A stretch of DNA of 64,000 nucleotides, taken from Mixophyes australis (Eukaryota > Chordata > Amphibia > Anura > Limnodynastidae). A program made the translations under genes and the position numbers. The notes beneath the pieces are model-generated. The model ran no database searches, was not told the origin of the DNA, and saw only the letters and a list, made by a program, of their open reading frames with translations. The first letter of the stretch is position 1; every line of letters begins with the position of its first letter. The DNA lies in the NCBI GenBank assembly GCA_036250195.1, contig JAVHZZ010000005.1:133384147-133448146 (forward strand), given 5' to 3'. This document shows positions 1-10,687 of the stretch, piece after piece.

Positions 1-573
1 GTCTACTCATATGGCAATTTAAAAGTGCAGCCACAGCATGTGGGATTTATACTGTAAGTGGATTTCCCAATACTATATCTGCACATTTATCTACTAATAA
101 GGCACTTGCTGCAACAGATTTGAAACAATTTGGGAGCCCTCTAGCCACTGGATCAAGTTGTTTACTGTAATATGCAACTGGTCTTGGGGATATTCCCATG
201 GGGCGGTGTTAAAACACCAGCAGCATGACCTGAATGTTCATGACAAAACAAACTGAATGATAACTCATACTTCGGTATATCCAATGCAGGGGCCATCAAT
301 AGTTCTTGTTTAAGCTGCTCAAAACAACTTTTGGTAATATCAGTGTGAATGAGAGGTTCTTTAACAGCATCAGTTGTAAGTTCATACAAAGGGGCAGATC
401 CTAGTTCAGGTGTACTGTTCACCCTGATAGTTAAATGCAAACAGATATTGACTATCCTTGTGTATAGGAATAGAAAGGTAAGCAGAACATAATTCAGTGA
501 CTTAAAAAATCTGGGCTTCCTTAGGTCTTGGACTAGCCTAAAGCCCCGCCCACCACTCTTCTTTATTGGGTAG
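1..573 (-). pseudogene. ERV pol remnant: RT fragment joined to connection/RNase H region
   Basis: Continuing on the minus strand past the inserted solo LTR, an LVQDLR motif of retroviral RT is readable near 515-545. The sequence then jumps almost at once to a segment (162-440) that resembles the RT-RNase H connection (FEQLKQELLMAPAL, then a CHEHSGHAAGVL motif). The intervening palm region with the YxDD box is absent, so there is a large internal deletion. More RNase H-like sequence with stops continues to position 1 and presumably beyond the window. Confidence 0.65.
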
Positions 574-1543
574 TGTCACTCACCGGACAGTTAGTGCCTC
601 TGGTTTGGGACATGGGTCTCTCTCTCTCTTGCCGGTGCCTGTTCGATGCCGCGGCCGTCCGCCATCTTGAACAAGGATTGCGCATGTGCAGAAACCACGA
701 ACTATTAAAACCTTGCTCATAGTCTCATTGGTCAATCAATCACCTCTCACTACTTAAGGCACCTGTTACTCTATTACCGTTGCCTGTTCTTTGGTTCTCA
801 TTCCCTTGTGACTCCTAGGTGTTTCCGGTTTCTACTCATGCTCTCTGTTTGCTGTGGAACATATCTGCACCTGGACAAGCCTTCTCTCCATATCGTGGTA
901 CAACTTGCTAGTCGCAGACCACTCCACGCTACCTTGTTACATACCTGCTCCTGGACTAGTCGTCTCTCCATATCAGTGGTACAACTTGCTAGCCGCAGAC
1001 CGCTCCATGCTATCTAGTATTATACCAGCATCTGCACAAGTCTTTACAGTTACCAGCGGGAACACGTCAGGAGCAGCTTACCCTACTATTTTGCATGGTA
1101 TCTGTTATTAGGACTAAAGCCTATAGTGCCTCTGAAGTATAGCTGCGAGTCGCTGACTCTCCTGCTGCATTATTGATTGGTCCTTCCATAGACTTTATCC
1201 AGTTGTCATATATTGGTCTGCTGTATGCTCCCTGTGTGCTAATGCACTTTGGAACTTTCTCCTCCTTTTATTATTGCTCATCAGTTTACCGTGTTACCAT
1301 TGTTTCCATTGTTCAGAGACTCTGCATTTATATCTTTGACATTCCCTTTCCTATTCAGTTGTACAGTTACGTATATTCACCACACTTCCCAGAGGGCCGC
1401 GACCTGCACGGTGGCAGCCGCTAAAACCATACTCCCTTGCGGGAGTTCCTGGAGAAGACCAGCCACTGTGTTAGACTCCGCGCCTCTGGTAAAGTGAAAT
1501 TCCACCTGGTGAATTCTGGGTAAAACTCCTAGTGCCCGTGACA
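574..1543 (+). mobile_element. Solo LTR, chromovirus-type gypsy, in ERV pol
   Basis: The 970-bp block starts TGTCACTCACCGGAC and ends GCCCGTGACA, flanked on both sides by the 5-bp direct repeat GGTAG (569-573 and 1544-1548). Its start matches the start of the minus-strand LTRs of the chromodomain element at 47037-52872. Further in, it shares a GCCGTCC-GCCATCTTGA stretch and the GCGCATGTGCAGA motif. The retroviral RT frame resumes on the far side, showing that this LTR is younger than the ERV. It is a solo LTR left by LTR-LTR recombination and contains no genes. Confidence 0.85.
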
Positions 1544-1548
1544 GGTAG

Positions 1549-1711
1549 ATTGGAATGTTACATGGACTTTGGGTTTTAATCAAAACTCCTTGCTGTAATA
1601 ATGATTGTATTACAGGGAAAATACCTTGCTCAGCTTCTGGCCTTAAAGGATACTGAGGCAATGAGGGAAGTCTTACATTTGGTTTCTATTTAACAGAGAT
1701 TGGGCTAACTT
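1549..1711 (-). pseudogene. ERV RT N-terminal fragment
   Basis: On the minus strand this stretch reads as the start of retroviral reverse transcriptase, with a PLRPEAEQGI segment followed by LLQQGVL. The frame is cut at 1548 by the solo LTR insertion and continues beyond it. Only the N-terminal finger region is present here. Confidence 0.7.
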
Positions 1712-2253
1712 TCATTTTCCCAGTTTCGTTTGCATCTTTAGTCCACAACTGACTACACTTTCTAGAATGTCATCTACCATTTTGTTTAGCCCTGGTTGGT
1801 AGCACCATAGGGGCTGAATCTCAAATGTGTCGTGGTAAGGCATATTAGCATTCATGTCAAGAGCTAGCTGCACTTCATGTATATTACTCTCAGGAATGTC
1901 TAAAAACACTTCATCAGGAGTCCAAAATATTGAACACCCTAATTTACACAACAAATCTCTACCCAATAAATTAGAAGAAGCATTTGCTGCCAATAAAAAA
2001 CAATGTTTGTGTAAGGACCTAAAGTGACTGTAACTGGCTCTGTTTCTTTTAAAGAAATAACTTGTCCAGCGACTCCTACTGCATTTACAATTTTGCTGGT
2101 AGTTGGCAATGCAACTTCATTTTTTAACACTGATCTTGCAGCTCCTGTATCAATCAGAAATTCATGCTTATTACCATTAATCATGTTAACAGTGGGGTCC
2201 TTTACATTTGTTCTTAATGCTGGACATAAGAGCACAGGAGCTGCTGGAGATGG
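1712..2253 (-). pseudogene. ERV retropepsin (protease)
   Basis: Two overlapping minus-strand reading frames (1939-2235 and 1712-1993) together cover an aspartic protease. The active-site motif LIDTGAARSVL is present in the first; the second carries the C-terminal flap/GRDLL motif (LLGRDLLCKLG), typical of retropepsins. A frameshift near 1980-1990, in a run of A and T, separates the two. It would cleave Gag and Gag-Pol in virions, but this copy cannot be made as one protein. Confidence 0.75.
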
Positions 2254-3690
2254 TCAATCAATATTATTTTGAGAAGTGCTTATTTGATCTGGCCTCACCC
2301 TATCACTTTGTTTCCTGCAATACTTGGCAAAATGCCCCCTCTCCTGGCAGTTATAACAAATCACTTGTGATCTGTTACTCCTGTCAGGATATGCATTTAC
2401 CCTCGCTTTGGATGAAACACCTTGTATGGTTGCTTTTGCAGCTTCCATTTGCAAATTCATCTATTTTGTTTCTGCCTGAACATTTTTAATTACCATATAT
2501 CTTCATGATGTGCAGCAGCTGTGGCTAAGGCACCAATATCTTTTAAAGCCCACAGGGGGTCGTGAATTTGAATTTTAGTTTTTAAATTTTGCTTTAACCC
2601 CTCAACAAAAGCACTAGTTAAAATACTTTTAAAATCAGCTTCTGCAAACACATCAGAAATGCCTGAATAATTTACAACTTCTCTTCTGAATATATCATTA
2701 TATTCTCTGACTACTTCAGCTGCACCCTGTTTAATCATAAAGACTTTGGACCAATACACTTTTAGGGGAAACATTTCTTTATTTTTGCCATTGCAAGTTC
2801 CCACTGTGTATCAATATCAGCCCTTGCATCATTTCTAGGGGTTTGAAAATTAGCTTCATTCCACTTACGCTTAATATTTAAAGTAGTAAGTTCCTCTGAG
2901 GTTAACAGAGCATGAAGCAATTGCAGTATATCTGAAAATGTGGGACTATGTGTTTTGTATAATATTTGCAATTTAATCATTACCTCTGCAGGTTTAGTTC
3001 TATAATCTTTACATTAGTAACAATTAAATTCAACTCTGTTCGTGTCCAAGGGTCATGAGCAACCCACTGTGTGCCTTGGTCAGTAGTTATAGTTAAGGGA
3101 GGCACGTGGACATTGGGGCATTTTCCAGACCGTCTTGGAGCACTGGTAATGTTACTTGAAAATATATTTGCATAATCTTTACCCATAATGGTTTTATTAA
3201 TTTCTGTAACAGAACCACCTACTGCTCCTCTTATTTCTCCCTCACTGTCCTCATCAGATATTTGGGGCTCATCAGACCTAACAGGAATGTCATCATCCCT
3301 TTTTGTTTCTTCCACAATTCTGTGTCTCAGTGGCATATCTATTTGATGATCCACTTGAAGAGGTACCTGTGGATACAGCCTTCTTTGTGCCCCCATTACA
3401 ATAGGTAATAATAGGTTATTATTTATTGGGTCGTCTTGCTCTCCTGGTGCACTAGGAGTTATAACTCCCATATATTGATCAATATACGGAGGCAGGATTG
3501 CAGCCTTATTTAACCATAATTGCAAGACTTTAGAAACACCCTTTCCTATTTCTCCTAAAACATTTAAATCAAAATGTCTTTTTGCTGTAAATTCAGGATA
3601 CCTTGTTAACCATTTATGCATGTATTGAACAGACTTTTTTCCACATTTATGGAACATAATTGCGGATGGACTCCAAGGGGAAATTGCCAA
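2254..3690 (-). pseudogene. ERV gag (matrix, capsid, nucleocapsid), frameshifted
   Basis: Four consecutive minus-strand frames tile a gag gene. 2980-3690 holds a matrix-like N-terminus and a proline-rich linker leading into capsid. 2762-2980 and 2490-2804 hold capsid helices. 2254-2460 holds a nucleocapsid with one CCHC knuckle, CYNCQERGHFAKYC. The only start codon for the first frame in this stretch is a TTG at 3690, so the true start is lost or further upstream. At least three frame changes break the gene. Confidence 0.7.
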
Positions 3691-4829
3691 CTGTTATGGA
3701 TTTTTTCATTAATAATTCAAAGACGAAGTCTCTTCAGTATATGCCTGGTTTATTCTTGTATGCGCAATACAGACCATTCAGTTCATTCAGAACAATGTTA
3801 ATTACATATTAACTTTGCATGCATTTTATGCCCTAACACCACAAACTAATACGTAGATAGTACATCATATTATACTTTAACCAATAATATCGCACCATTT
3901 GACAGGACCACTCAACATCACCCAACACCGCCCCAGATAGAGGCATAAATCCAAGTAGACATTGACACGTTATCTGGTGTAGACTTACAGTACGACAGCT
4001 TCCCCGTTTCCCATCATGAACAATGGAGGGCATAAGTTATGTTATATAAAATATTTTAGACATGTTTCCTCATATACCTTGAGCAACACTGTCCAAGAAG
4101 CAGAAAAACAACTTAATTTGTCAATAAATGCACTGTAACTTTATTGACTCTTATGCGTCATACTACTATTTTATAACCAGCTTTAATTCAACTTCCATTT
4201 GCGTGAATTGATTACCAACTATTTAGGCTTTACCCATATTGCCCCATAGCACAGCTTAATCTTTTCTTTTATAGTCCGACTTATTCAGTATCTGCGCTAT
4301 GGTAATAGGGCTACAACCACTATTAATATGTATCTCCCCGTTTACCGGCTTCAACCGTTATTAGGGAAACCACACTTTCTCGTCCGATAAATCCTGGTGT
4401 TATCACGCACACGTGTTACATATACTGCTATCCTGCTATCTAAGGCCTTTATAGTGTATTTTTTCTATGTGTTTCACAGTACTTTCAGGTGGCTTGGAAC
4501 TTTCTTTACCTCCTTCAAGCGTTAACCAGAAGTAATACTTGAATTTAGTAACTGACCAAGTTATGGCCCCGTCAAGAAAACTAATTCACACAAAGGTTAA
4601 ACAGTCTCTGAGCAATAAACAGCAAATTGAAGTTATAAATGGTTCCAAATCTATACAAACATATAAACAGTTCAAAATTACATTTGCAATTTCACACTTA
4701 CAGAGACAACTATAAATACCTTTTCAGCAAACCCAGAGAGTAGGAGACAGAAGTAGATAGTCAGAAAGATAAAAAAATATTACCTTTGTGGCCACAGTTG
4801 AATATATAGTTAGTCCTGTCTCCAGATGT
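3691..4829. other. ERV leader region or inserted repeat, unresolved
   Basis: AT-rich sequence between the first readable gag codon and the candidate 5' LTR. On the minus strand there is AATAAA about 60 bases before a CATAACA end at 3692, which could be the end of a separate solo LTR. No target duplication was found to prove it. No coding sequence is recognised. Confidence 0.4.
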
Positions 4830-5384
4830 GTTGGCTGATCGTTATTTACAGATAATCTTGGTGCTGAACTCCAAAAATAATGAAACATCAGAAAGCAGTA
4901 AGTGTGGAATGGCAAAGTTCTTTTATTCTTCCGTAATGCAATACATGAGTCTTAGTTCTAGGACAGAGCAAGAGTCCCTTTTTATTCAATGTACATAGAT
5001 TATATACATAAAAGTCCACCCCTCCTAACATACATCACTAATCCTATCACTCACTTTGAAATAATACGCTACAAAAGTAAAGAAGTCAGTTATAAATGCT
5101 TTTGACAGATATTTCATCAAACACAAAACCTATTTTCTTAGGTAAAGGAGGATATGTAACCTTTTACGTTCCTCAGGCATATGCCTACCTAAAACATCTG
5201 CTATCTATTTGAACATCCTGTATACAATTAGGCCCCCTATTCATTCTAAGACACACAGAAAGTATTTAACCCTTGCACAAAATACATAGAAATACAGACA
5301 GTTCAACTATTCTATCTGAACACATATAATACATTAATAATATTTTATCCAACTTATATTTGTACCATAATTTATTATATTACA
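4830..5384 (-). repeat. Candidate 5' LTR of the ERV
   Basis: Read on the minus strand it starts TGTAATATAATAAATT at 5384. It contains a TATA-like stretch near 5010-5025 and an AATAAAAAGGG polyadenylation-like signal near 4980-4990, with a second AATAAA near 4925. Its start abuts the broken end of a different LTR at 5385, which fits an insertion boundary. The U5 end and primer-binding site are not clear. Confidence 0.5.
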
Positions 5385-6555
5385 CTGCCACCACTGGACT
5401 CCTTACAGGTATTCAGTACCAAGTTTCTTCTGAGTAACTCATTGCTAGGGTACCCCCTCACTGCTATACCTGGGCTGGTAGCCCTGACCTCTTCCTATGG
5501 ATCAGCGTTGCTGTGGATGGATCCTCCTGGCCTATCACACTGGCCAGAGCTGCTGGGTAGCGGGCAGAGCGGGGGTACCGGAAAACTGGGTACAAATCTC
5601 AGAACAGATGGGAACAGATTAGAGTTAGGTCTAATCTGTAGGTCACAGTGATAAAGAAGTTTGACGCAAGTGATGTTTGTTTCATCACCCTGGTATAAGG
5701 TATCAGGGAGCAGGTCAGATGGAACAAGATTGATGATACATTTCAGTGTACAAGGTCTTTTTATACAGTTTGGACACAGCGTCACAGGGTAAGCCAGTCC
5801 CCTGAGACCAGAGTTATTTTTAGTATAAGGATACGATATGTTCCCCAAATATGTATTTATATGCAATGCAAAGCTAACAATATTTACACTACTCTGTTAT
5901 GTGCTTGCATTATCTGCGATGCAGCCACAGCAGGCAGCCAATCAGCGCCCCCCTGCTGGGTATACAGGCTAAACAGGTGTTTGTCACTTCATATAAAGAC
6001 TTAGGGCCTGATTCATTTAAGGTTCTTAAATGAAGAGGATTCTTATTTCAGTCTCCTGGACAAAACCATGTTACAATGCAAGGGGTGCAAATGAGTGTTC
6101 TGTTTTGCACATAAGTTAAATACTGCCTGTTTTTTCATGTAGCACACACATATCAACTTTAAATTTCAGTGTACAAATAAGCTTTCAAGTATTTGTGTGC
6201 TACATGAAAAAAACAGTCAGTATTTAACTTATGTGCAAAACAGAACACTCATTTGCACCCCTTGCATTGTAACATGGTTTTGTCCAGGAGACTGAAATAA
6301 GAATCCTCTTCATTTAAGATCCTTAATGAATCAGACCCTTAGATAGCATTTCTTGCTATCAGCAAATAGACTTTCTCTAACAAAGTTAGAAACCCAAATA
6401 TCGACATTTCCATATAAAACACATCCCAATGTAACACAATAAGTGCATTGCAAATTACATTGGTGCCTGCACCTATGATTAAAATAAACTTCTACAATAA
6501 ATTATTTCTACATGATCCAGCCACAAATACATTATTTATAAGTGATCCAGTCACA
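5385..6555 (-). mobile_element. 3' LTR of Gmr1-like gypsy element, truncated
   Basis: Minus-strand copy of the ~1.08 kb LTR family that starts TGTGACTGGATCAC. Its start at 6555 directly follows a polypurine tract (6556-6580) and an RNase H reading frame in the same orientation, identifying it as a 3' LTR rather than a solo LTR. The last ~130 bases (U5 side) are missing where the ERV LTR begins at 5384. A 335-bp hairpin MITE is inserted at 6004-6338. Confidence 0.8.
6004..6338. mobile_element. Hairpin MITE, TTA target duplication
   Basis: Almost the whole element is a palindrome. It starts GGGCCTGATTCATTTAAGG and ends CCTTAATGAATCAGACCC, and the arms meet around a ~40-base centre near 6150-6190. 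TTA flanks both sides (6001-6003 and 6339-6341). The same LTR without the insertion is present at 17195-17215 and gives the empty site. Non-autonomous, no ORF. The 3-bp TTA duplication points to a PIF/Harbinger-type transposase, although a TA-type (mariner) reading is possible. Confidence 0.85.
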
Positions 6556-7235
6556 CTCCCTCTCCCCCCACCCCTCCATGTCCACACAATTTGGCTCCTG
6601 GTCCTCAGTATCATAGGGTGACCCGGGGGATCCGACTCTTCCTGCCGAGACATCCACATTGCTGTGAGCCTTTCCTTGCTTATGAATTATGTCAAAGTCC
6701 TAAATTTGAAGGGGAAGGCTCCAGAGCAACAATCTGCCATTTTCCCCTGAGGTGTGTTGTGGCCACTTTAAAGGATTATGATCAGTCACCACAGTAAAAT
6801 GTCACCTGTACAAATAAGGTTGAAGTTTTTTCACTGCCCACACAATGACCAAACATACCTTCTCAATTGTGGAATACCCCACCTCCCAGTTTAGCAGTTT
6901 TCTACTCAAATAGGCCACAGGTTGCCCCAGGCAATTTGTCTCCACCTGGCTAAGTACTGCTCCCCCAAGTCCATACTGTGACGTGTCAGTTTGCACAATA
7001 AAGTTCTTGTCATATAATTAGTAGTACCCCGAGGTCCCTAACAAGGCCAGTAATTGTCTTTGGGTTATGGACCGCAGCCAGTCTCGATTAGCTTTTACCT
7101 TCGCTGGTTCTGGCTTAACCCTACCTCCCCCACATGATGACCCAGGTACTGCATATCTGACATTCCCATTTGACACTTGTCTGCTCTGATGGTAAGACCT
7201 GACCACTGAATTTTCACACACTAAACCAGGTGTGG
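6556..7235 (-). pseudogene. Gmr1-like gypsy RT C-terminus and RNase H, plus polypurine tract
   Basis: On the minus strand, 7018-7200 carries the end of gypsy RT (GGGRVKPEP, then LLALLGTSGYY). 6802-7010 carries RNase H (QTDTSQYGLGGAVLS, then YLSRKLLNWEVGYSTIEK), which continues in another frame through VVTDHNPLKW (about 6775-6800) to near 6590. Roughly 50 residues of linker are deleted at 7010-7020. RNase H is followed at once by a G-rich polypurine tract (6556-6580) and the LTR, with no integrase between. That means integrase was encoded earlier, as in Gmr1-like elements. Confidence 0.75.
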
Positions 7236-7479
7236 CACCCAAACATAATATGTATACATAAATAATTGGGCTATGCCCATAAAAGTCCAGAAAAAGTCCA
7301 TAAATAGAATAAAAGCATTCCACACAATAGAAAGGGTGCCAGCACCAACATCACCAAAATACAACACCCACAGCAAACAACATCAAAAACATTCATATAC
7401 ATGTACAAACTCACCACCCCATGAGGAAGTACACCAGATGTATGTAGCCATATCTGAAAAATACCTGTTAACTGAAAAT

Positions 7480-10400
7480 CTAAAGGGAAGTGAAAAGATA
7501 GCCATAGATGGAGAGGCCAGCCAGACTTTGACCCCCACACGGGAGCTTCAGGCCTCGCCAATGCCTGACCCAGTTGCATTGGTCAACTGGCGCCTCTCCC
7601 ATGTCCCTTAATTTCCACACCTCTCTGATAATGTCACCTGACACCTCTTCACAAAGGAGGACTTTATGCCAGAGGGAAACCTGACACCTTGCGTTCCACG
7701 TGAAGTACCTAGTAACCAAGCAAACTAGAAAAAGAGGGCCAAAATCAAAGTTCCGCCACCTATCCCCAAATGCTCCATAAATCTGTTCCAGGTAACTCAG
7801 CCCCGAAAGTCAAGGAATCCGCACGGTCCCAGAAACTCTGCTGTAAGCCTCTACATTAAAGGGGCACCTGATCAAGAAATGGTCCATGTTCTCCTCCTCC
7901 CCTGGTCACTCCTCCCGTGGCAGCCACAAACATCACCACTCCTATATTTCAGGTTCCCTCTCACATAGAGCCTCCCATTACTTCAAAGGGACTCGCCCGG
8001 AGTTCACCAAGGACAGGCCCCTCGAGCATACATCACTTGGGCAGTCCCTCAGTGACCGCTCAACCCAGAAGTGAGAACGCAGGACTCTCTGCTCCAACTA
8101 TCTTGTAGAAGAGCTCCTAACCTCCTCTGCCTCCAGGCCCCAACCCTTTGTCACCTTCAATCCCAGGAACACATAGGCCAGGAAATAACCATGTCGAACA
8201 CGAAAGCTCCTAACCGCGGCTCCCTCTAACCAGACATTAAGAAACGGATGCACCCAAGCCCTGAAGCCACCCACCAATTGAGGGGGAGCCTCAAGAATGA
8301 GACTACCAAGATGTATCTTGTAAGAAAGAACAGCACTGTATTAATCATCCCCAGGCCTCCCTCCCTCCTCAGTCTGTAGGTTACAGCCCGCCTGATCAGG
8401 TTCAGCTTATTCCCCCAAAGTAAAAAAAAGAAATTTGCATAAACCCTAGACTATAAAGATTCTGGCAAAAGACACACATAACTGATGTACAGAAATGCCG
8501 AGATCAGAAAAGTCTTCAGAAGGTCAACCCTTTACCTGAAAGAAAGTTTCCACCTCTTCCAGCTCTCTACCTTCTGGGAAGCTTCCTCCAGCCGTAACTC
8601 CCAGTTTTGCTTGGCATAATCGCTGTGGCCAAATTGGGATACCTTAGATTTTGATCTTTTCATTAGCCCGGGGAAAGCTATCTGGAAGGTTGAACTGGCA
8701 ACCTTCCTCCCCCATCCAGAAAGCTTTGCTCTTTTCCTGGTTTACTTTTAAGCCACTGGCCTCGGAGTTACCGCAGAGCAGAGTTGCTACCCTTTTTGCT
8801 TCTGCAGTATTCGACAAGACAACAGTGACATCGTCCGCGTAGGCCACTCCTTTCAAAAGATGTTCCGGACCCAACCGCACCCCTCCTATCGAGCTGGCTT
8901 CTATCGTTCGGATAAGCGGATCAATTGCACACATACAGGAGGGTGCTCAGGAGACAACCTTGCTCCAGAATCAACCTTAAAGGACGGGCCCACCCAACCA
9001 TTTACAAGAGGGAAGCTCTCAGCCTGCTTATAAATGGTATAAAGCCAATTCACCATACAAGCTGGAAGACCATAACTCAGAAGTAGAGCTCAAAGGTACT
9101 TGTGATCTACCCTGTCAAATCCTTTGGACTGATCAATGGCTGAAAGGTCCTTTCCCCACTTCTCAGCACGACACCGCTCAATGGCCTCCCGGACCCCTAG
9201 GACAGGACTGAAGGTACTTCGGCCCTTCACAGTGCAATGCTGTGAGGGAGAAAGTAATTTACCAGAAATCTGCATCAGTCTGTTAAAAAGCACCTTTGCA
9301 AAAGCTTTCTGTCGTGTTTAAGAATGGCGATGGGACGCCAATTCTCAATGCGCGACTGATCCTACCCCTTGGATAACAGGATAAGGGCAGAAACTCATGG
9401 AGGGAGGTAATAAACCTCTTGCCAGGCTCTCCTTAAAGACCTACACAAGACATGGGGCCAGAATGTCTTCAAAGGTTTTAAAGAACTCAGAGGTTAAACC
9501 ATTCGAGCCTGGAGATTTCTTAATAGACAGACCGTCTATCGCCATTCTGACCTCATCTACCGATCTCTCATCACCCAAAGACTCAAGCGAACTGCTCAGA
9601 TCTCCAAGGTCAGGAGTCTCCCTCAGAAAATGGTCCATCTTTTCTCTGTCTAGTGATTTCTCAGATAAAAGAGGAGAGTAGAAGAACGGCACAACACCAA
9701 GGATGCCCTCCCTATCCTCCCTGAGAACACCCCCAGCATTGTACAGACCTCTCACCTCTTTCATATCTGCCGAGTTCTTACAGCTCTGGTAAGAGTCGGG
9801 CGAGTGGTACTTCCCATAATCCCTCTCCAGAATCAATGAACATACCGGTCTTATTGCACCTCCAATCTGAGCCTTCACTCGGGAGATTTCCCCACTATCT
9901 CCCTGTTCAGAAATCCAAGAATCCAAGTTTCCTTCTCAATGCTGAATAGGTATTCTCTCAACAAGTTATTCTTGGCTACTAGGTTGCGTAAAAAATCCCA
10001 GGGTTTTTTTTTTGGGGGGGGGGGGGGGTTTAAGCATCTCCCACCACTCAGACCTACTCCACCAAGCCTCCAAAAGTGTCTCCTGGGATTCAAATTAGTC
10101 CCTAAAGGACTGTCTTACTTTCTCCTCCCCTAGGAGTTTAGAATTCAGGCACCAAGGGCCCCTGACCTTCCGAAGGGTCTCTGAAGTATTAAGGATACAG
10201 AGAAGTCCTTGAACCTCCCCTGTCTTTAGTCCTAATGACTGTGTTAAAATCGCCCCCAAAGACTATCTGCCAGGCCGAAAAAAAATATGACTTGATCTCA
10301 CTGAAAATACAATTCCTCTCCAGCTTAGATTGGGGACCATAAATGTTAATTAATCTTACGCCGTGTCCTCTCGGATTGATGTCCAAAACCATACATCTGC

Positions 10401-10677
10401 CTAGTCTTAGCTCTATAACTCTGGCAGTTATCATGCCAGTAAAAAGATCTGTCAGCCCACCATACAGCTCTGCCGCAAGAGACCAGTATGAGGGCCCTGG
10501 CCTCTATTCCCTTTTGGCTTTATGTACATCCGCCAGCTGATTTAATCTGGTTTCCTGCAAAAATAAAAAAATCAGCCTCAACCGTGCTGAAAAAAAATCA
10601 AAGGCTATGTAACGAGTACGTTCGGGCCGAATGGAAGCCACATTAATGGGGGCAAACCTTATAGGCTGGGAATCCAT
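7480..10677 (-). pseudogene. Tx1-like LINE ORF2 (endonuclease, reverse transcriptase)
   Basis: ORF2 would start at the ATG at 10675-10677. The endonuclease domain follows (LFLQETRLNQL motif near 10540-10580; GGDFNTVIRTKDRGG at 10189-10270). The RT fingers are at 9441-9926 (IDGLSIKKSPGSNGLTSEFFK), palm pieces at 9090-9293 (SAIDQSKGFDRVDH), and the YADD catalytic box at 8830-8841 (AYADDVTVV). A C-terminal zinc-like HFLIRCPFNVEAY region lies near 7850-7890, and a W-rich tail near 7500-7700. Several frameshifts and a G-run at 10013-10029 break it. The enzyme would nick DNA and copy its own RNA at the target, but this copy cannot. Confidence 0.75.
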
Positions 10678-10687
10678 CCTTACAGAG

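Larger units (their letters stand above)
1..5384 (-). mobile_element. Endogenous retrovirus, class I-like, decayed
   Basis: Minus-strand provirus remnant reading right to left: candidate 5' LTR, gag, protease, then a broken pol that runs off the left edge. Gag has a CCHC zinc knuckle, the protease keeps an LIDTG active-site motif, and pol keeps a short N-terminal RT stretch and an LVQDLR motif. A connection/RNase H-like segment lies at 1-480. The RT catalytic core is missing between the LVQDLR motif (about 515-545) and the segment starting near 480. A gypsy solo LTR interrupts RT at 574-1543. Motif style resembles gamma/epsilon-type retroviruses, but the genus is not certain. No env is visible in the window. 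Frameshifts and stops make it non-functional. Confidence 0.8.

Noticed and set aside
1..5384. Retroviral env gene
   Set aside because: No envelope-like frame is visible; the provirus runs off the window inside pol.
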